Positions 6,233 to 7,571 of a DNA stretch of 7,571 nt are shown here, in pieces. Position 1 is the stretch's first letter. The number at the start of each line of letters is the position of its first letter. Both the position numbers and the translations under genes were made by a program. The notes below the pieces were generated by a model that saw only the letters and a list, made by a program, of their open reading frames with translations, searched no databases and was not told where the DNA came from. Source of the stretch: Candidatus Tharpella sp. (GTDB taxonomy: Bacteria > Desulfobacterota > Anaeroferrophillalia > Anaeroferrophillales > Tharpellaceae); contig JAGGTT010000179.1 of assembly GCA_021163565.1 (NCBI GenBank), forward strand, positions 1-7,571. The letters run 5' to 3'.

Positions 6233-6251
6233 GTCAATTACTTGTCAATTA
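6233..6251. repeat. Two direct copies of GTCAATTA, 11-bp period, upstream of the exbB promoter
   Basis: GTCAATTA occurs at 6233-6240 and exactly again at 6244-6251, separated by CTT. The 11-bp period puts both copies on the same DNA face, as in direct-repeat sites of OmpR/PhoB-type response regulators. The pair lies about 75 bases upstream of the candidate exbB -35. Binding by any particular regulator is inference. Confidence 0.5.
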
Positions 6252-6287
6252 AGCCGGAAATTTCTAACCGGACAGTACTGAGTTTTT

Positions 6288-7571
6288 CTATAAGGCCATT
6301 ATCTTTTCAAATTCCCGGCGCTGATCCTGATTAAGTTCTATGGAATTTAATTTTTCGATCATCTTTTTCGCTGTGGCAGCATCTTTTTCCTGTTTCGCGA
6401 TACGCAGAGCCGCCAGCAGAGCTTCGCCGACTATCTTGTTCTGTTCTGGATAGAGATAACTTATCCGCAGATATGAATTACGGGCATCCTTTATCCGGCC
6501 GGCACTCTCTAGAGTTGCAGCATGTTTCAGGGACGCCGTGGCAGCCAGAGATTTAACCGGGTTCTGCATCGCTTTATCATAGAAAAAGAGAGCTTCATCA
6601 TACTCTTTTTTCTGAACAAATATGTCACCAATCCCGATAAAAGCCTGAAAAGTCTGGGTTTCACTGCTCTGCCGATCTTCCGCTACCACAAGATAGTGTT
6701 TACGCGATTTCTCAAGCTCACCAAGTTGCTGATAGATCTGCGCCTTTAATAAAATCACCTTCCGTTTAAGATCAGGATCGGGACAGCCGGATCCCTGCAT
6801 AGTCACCAAAACGGCTAGAGCATTTTTCGGCCGGCCCGCCGAGAAATCATAATCGGCCAGATAAAGCCGGCAATCACACTCATACTTACTCAGCGGAAAC
6901 CGCTTCAGCAGCCGCTGGCAAGCTTTCCGGGCGTCCTCCCGACGACCTTTTCTCAACTCGAGCGTAAAGTAACGGTAATAGGCCTCGAGTTGCAAATCAT
7001 CCGCATAATCGCCGGTCTCCAGCTTCTTAAAAAGTTTTATCAGATCAGCTTCACGACCCTGACGTTGATAGAGATCGACTAAAAGCAGCATTAAAGGCAC
7101 GGTATAGGATGAATCTGGAAAGCGCCGGATAAAACTTTTCACCTCGGTTTCGAGGTAGGAAAATTTATCCTGATTATATGCTAGAAGCAGCATACCGTAA
7201 CTTGCTTTCTCATCAATCTCACCTCCGGGCCAGAATTGTTTCGCCCGAAGATAGACCAGTTGCGATTTCAGATAATCACCCTGGTTGAAATAACTCTCAC
7301 CAATTCTGATCAGAGCCTGGCCGCTGAGTTTGAGACGGGGGTTCTTATCAGCAAGTTCCTGATATATGGTAATCGCTTCTGGATACTTCTCCAGACTAAA
7401 CAAGCTTTCACCCAGATTATAAAGAACTTCACTCTCTAGTTTCGTATCCGCTTTCAGGTCGGACGCGGCAAGCTCTGAAAATATGGCTTCAGCGGTTTCA
7501 AAATCCCCTCGTCTAAGAGCGAGAAGACCTTGATAATTAAGCACCCGGGACAGAAATGAACTCTGCGGCCA
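6288..7571 (-). CDS. TPR-repeat protein, N-terminus off the right edge
   Basis: 427 residues are visible and the frame is open through the window edge (first visible codons W P Q S S F L S R), so the GTG at 7544 is an internal valine codon rather than the start. The visible part is a chain of tetratricopeptide-like helical hairpins. Clear units include NYQGLLALRRGDFETAEAIF, then LYNLGESLFSLEKYPEAITI, then ALIRIGESYFNQGDYLKSQL, and near the C-terminus FIGIGDIFVQKKEYDEALFF. Such arrays mediate protein-protein contacts. Similar proteins (BamD-like or CpoB/YbgF-like TPR families) act in the periplasm and are often encoded near tol/exb modules. A matching role here is inferred from position, since the signal peptide or lipobox that would show localisation is outside the window. 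It is separated from exbB by about 200 bases and a candidate promoter, so co-transcription is uncertain. Confidence 0.85.
   Translation of the reverse strand, partial: WPQSSFLSRVLNYQGLLALRRGDFETAEAIFSELAASDLKADTKLESEVLYNLGESLFSLEKYPEAITIYQELADKNPRLKLSGQALIRIGESYFNQGDYLKSQLVYLRAKQFWPGGEIDEKASYGMLLLAYNQDKFSYLETEVKSFIRRFPDSSYTVPLMLLLVDLYQRQGREADLIKLFKKLETGDYADDLQLEAYYRYFTLELRKGRREDARKACQRLLKRFPLSKYECDCRLYLADYDFSAGRPKNALAVLVTMQGSGCPDPDLKRKVILLKAQIYQQLGELEKSRKHYLVVAEDRQSSETQTFQAFIGIGDIFVQKKEYDEALFFYDKAMQNPVKSLAATASLKHAATLESAGRIKDARNSYLRISYLYPEQNKIVGEALLAALRIAKQEKDAATAKKMIEKLNSIELNQDQRREFEKIMAL

Noticed and set aside
6243..6248. Perfect TTGACA on the minus strand after the TPR gene as a promoter -35
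   Set aside because: No acceptable -10 lies 16-18 bases downstream (GTGCCA there); the hexamer is part of the GTCAATTA direct repeat.
6253..6272. CCGG/CCGG hairpin directly after the TPR stop as a terminator
   Set aside because: The stem is only four to five pairs of a self-palindromic word and no T-tract follows on the minus strand.

Overview
The window is a chromosomal segment of a Gram-negative bacterium in which every convincing gene lies on the minus strand, so the biological order runs from high to low coordinates. An inner-membrane ExbB-ExbD-TonB module implies an outer membrane. The neighbourhood of argS followed by a SPOR-domain protein, with ftsB and an exb/tol module upstream, resembles what I know from Desulfobacterota (former Deltaproteobacteria). 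That placement rests on remembered gene order and protein style, not on a search, and the species is not identifiable.

Layout in transcription order. A long TPR-repeat protein enters from the right edge with its N-terminus missing (7571-6288). A 200-base gap (6287-6086) follows. It holds a weak terminator-like hairpin, a pair of 8-bp direct repeats one helical turn apart, and a plausible sigma70-type promoter. Next is a tight cluster: exbB (6085-5477), exbD (5467-5057), a tonB-family gene with a TTG start (5033-4164) and ftsB (4167-3889), the last two joined by an ATGA stop/start overlap. A near-consensus promoter (TTGACA, 17 bp, TACTAT) follows ftsB. It drives a leader containing a hairpin plus T-tract, then argS (3762-2086). 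After a 130-base gap come a membrane-anchored SPOR-domain gene (1955-1281), a rho-independent terminator, and the first two thirds of lepA, encoding elongation factor 4 (1184 to the left edge).

Functionally, one group acts at the cell envelope and the other in translation. ExbB/ExbD would form a proton-driven stator that energises the TonB-like transducer across the periplasm. FtsB is a divisome bitopic protein, SPOR domains bind septal peptidoglycan, and TPR proteins of this style often accompany Tol/Exb systems. ArgS and LepA are translation factors. The window cannot settle whether the ExbB/ExbD/TonB trio serves uptake (Exb/Ton) or division and outer-membrane constriction (Tol-like). Its coupling to ftsB makes the second role worth considering.

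I found no mobile element, CRISPR array, RNA gene or clear unknown system. This is ordinary core genome. The points worth a second look are mainly regulatory (argS leader, exbB upstream region) plus three small oddities: six consecutive in-frame stop codons after the SPOR gene, an ArgRS whose KMSK-like loop reads AMST, and a possible coupled mini-ORF before the SPOR gene.
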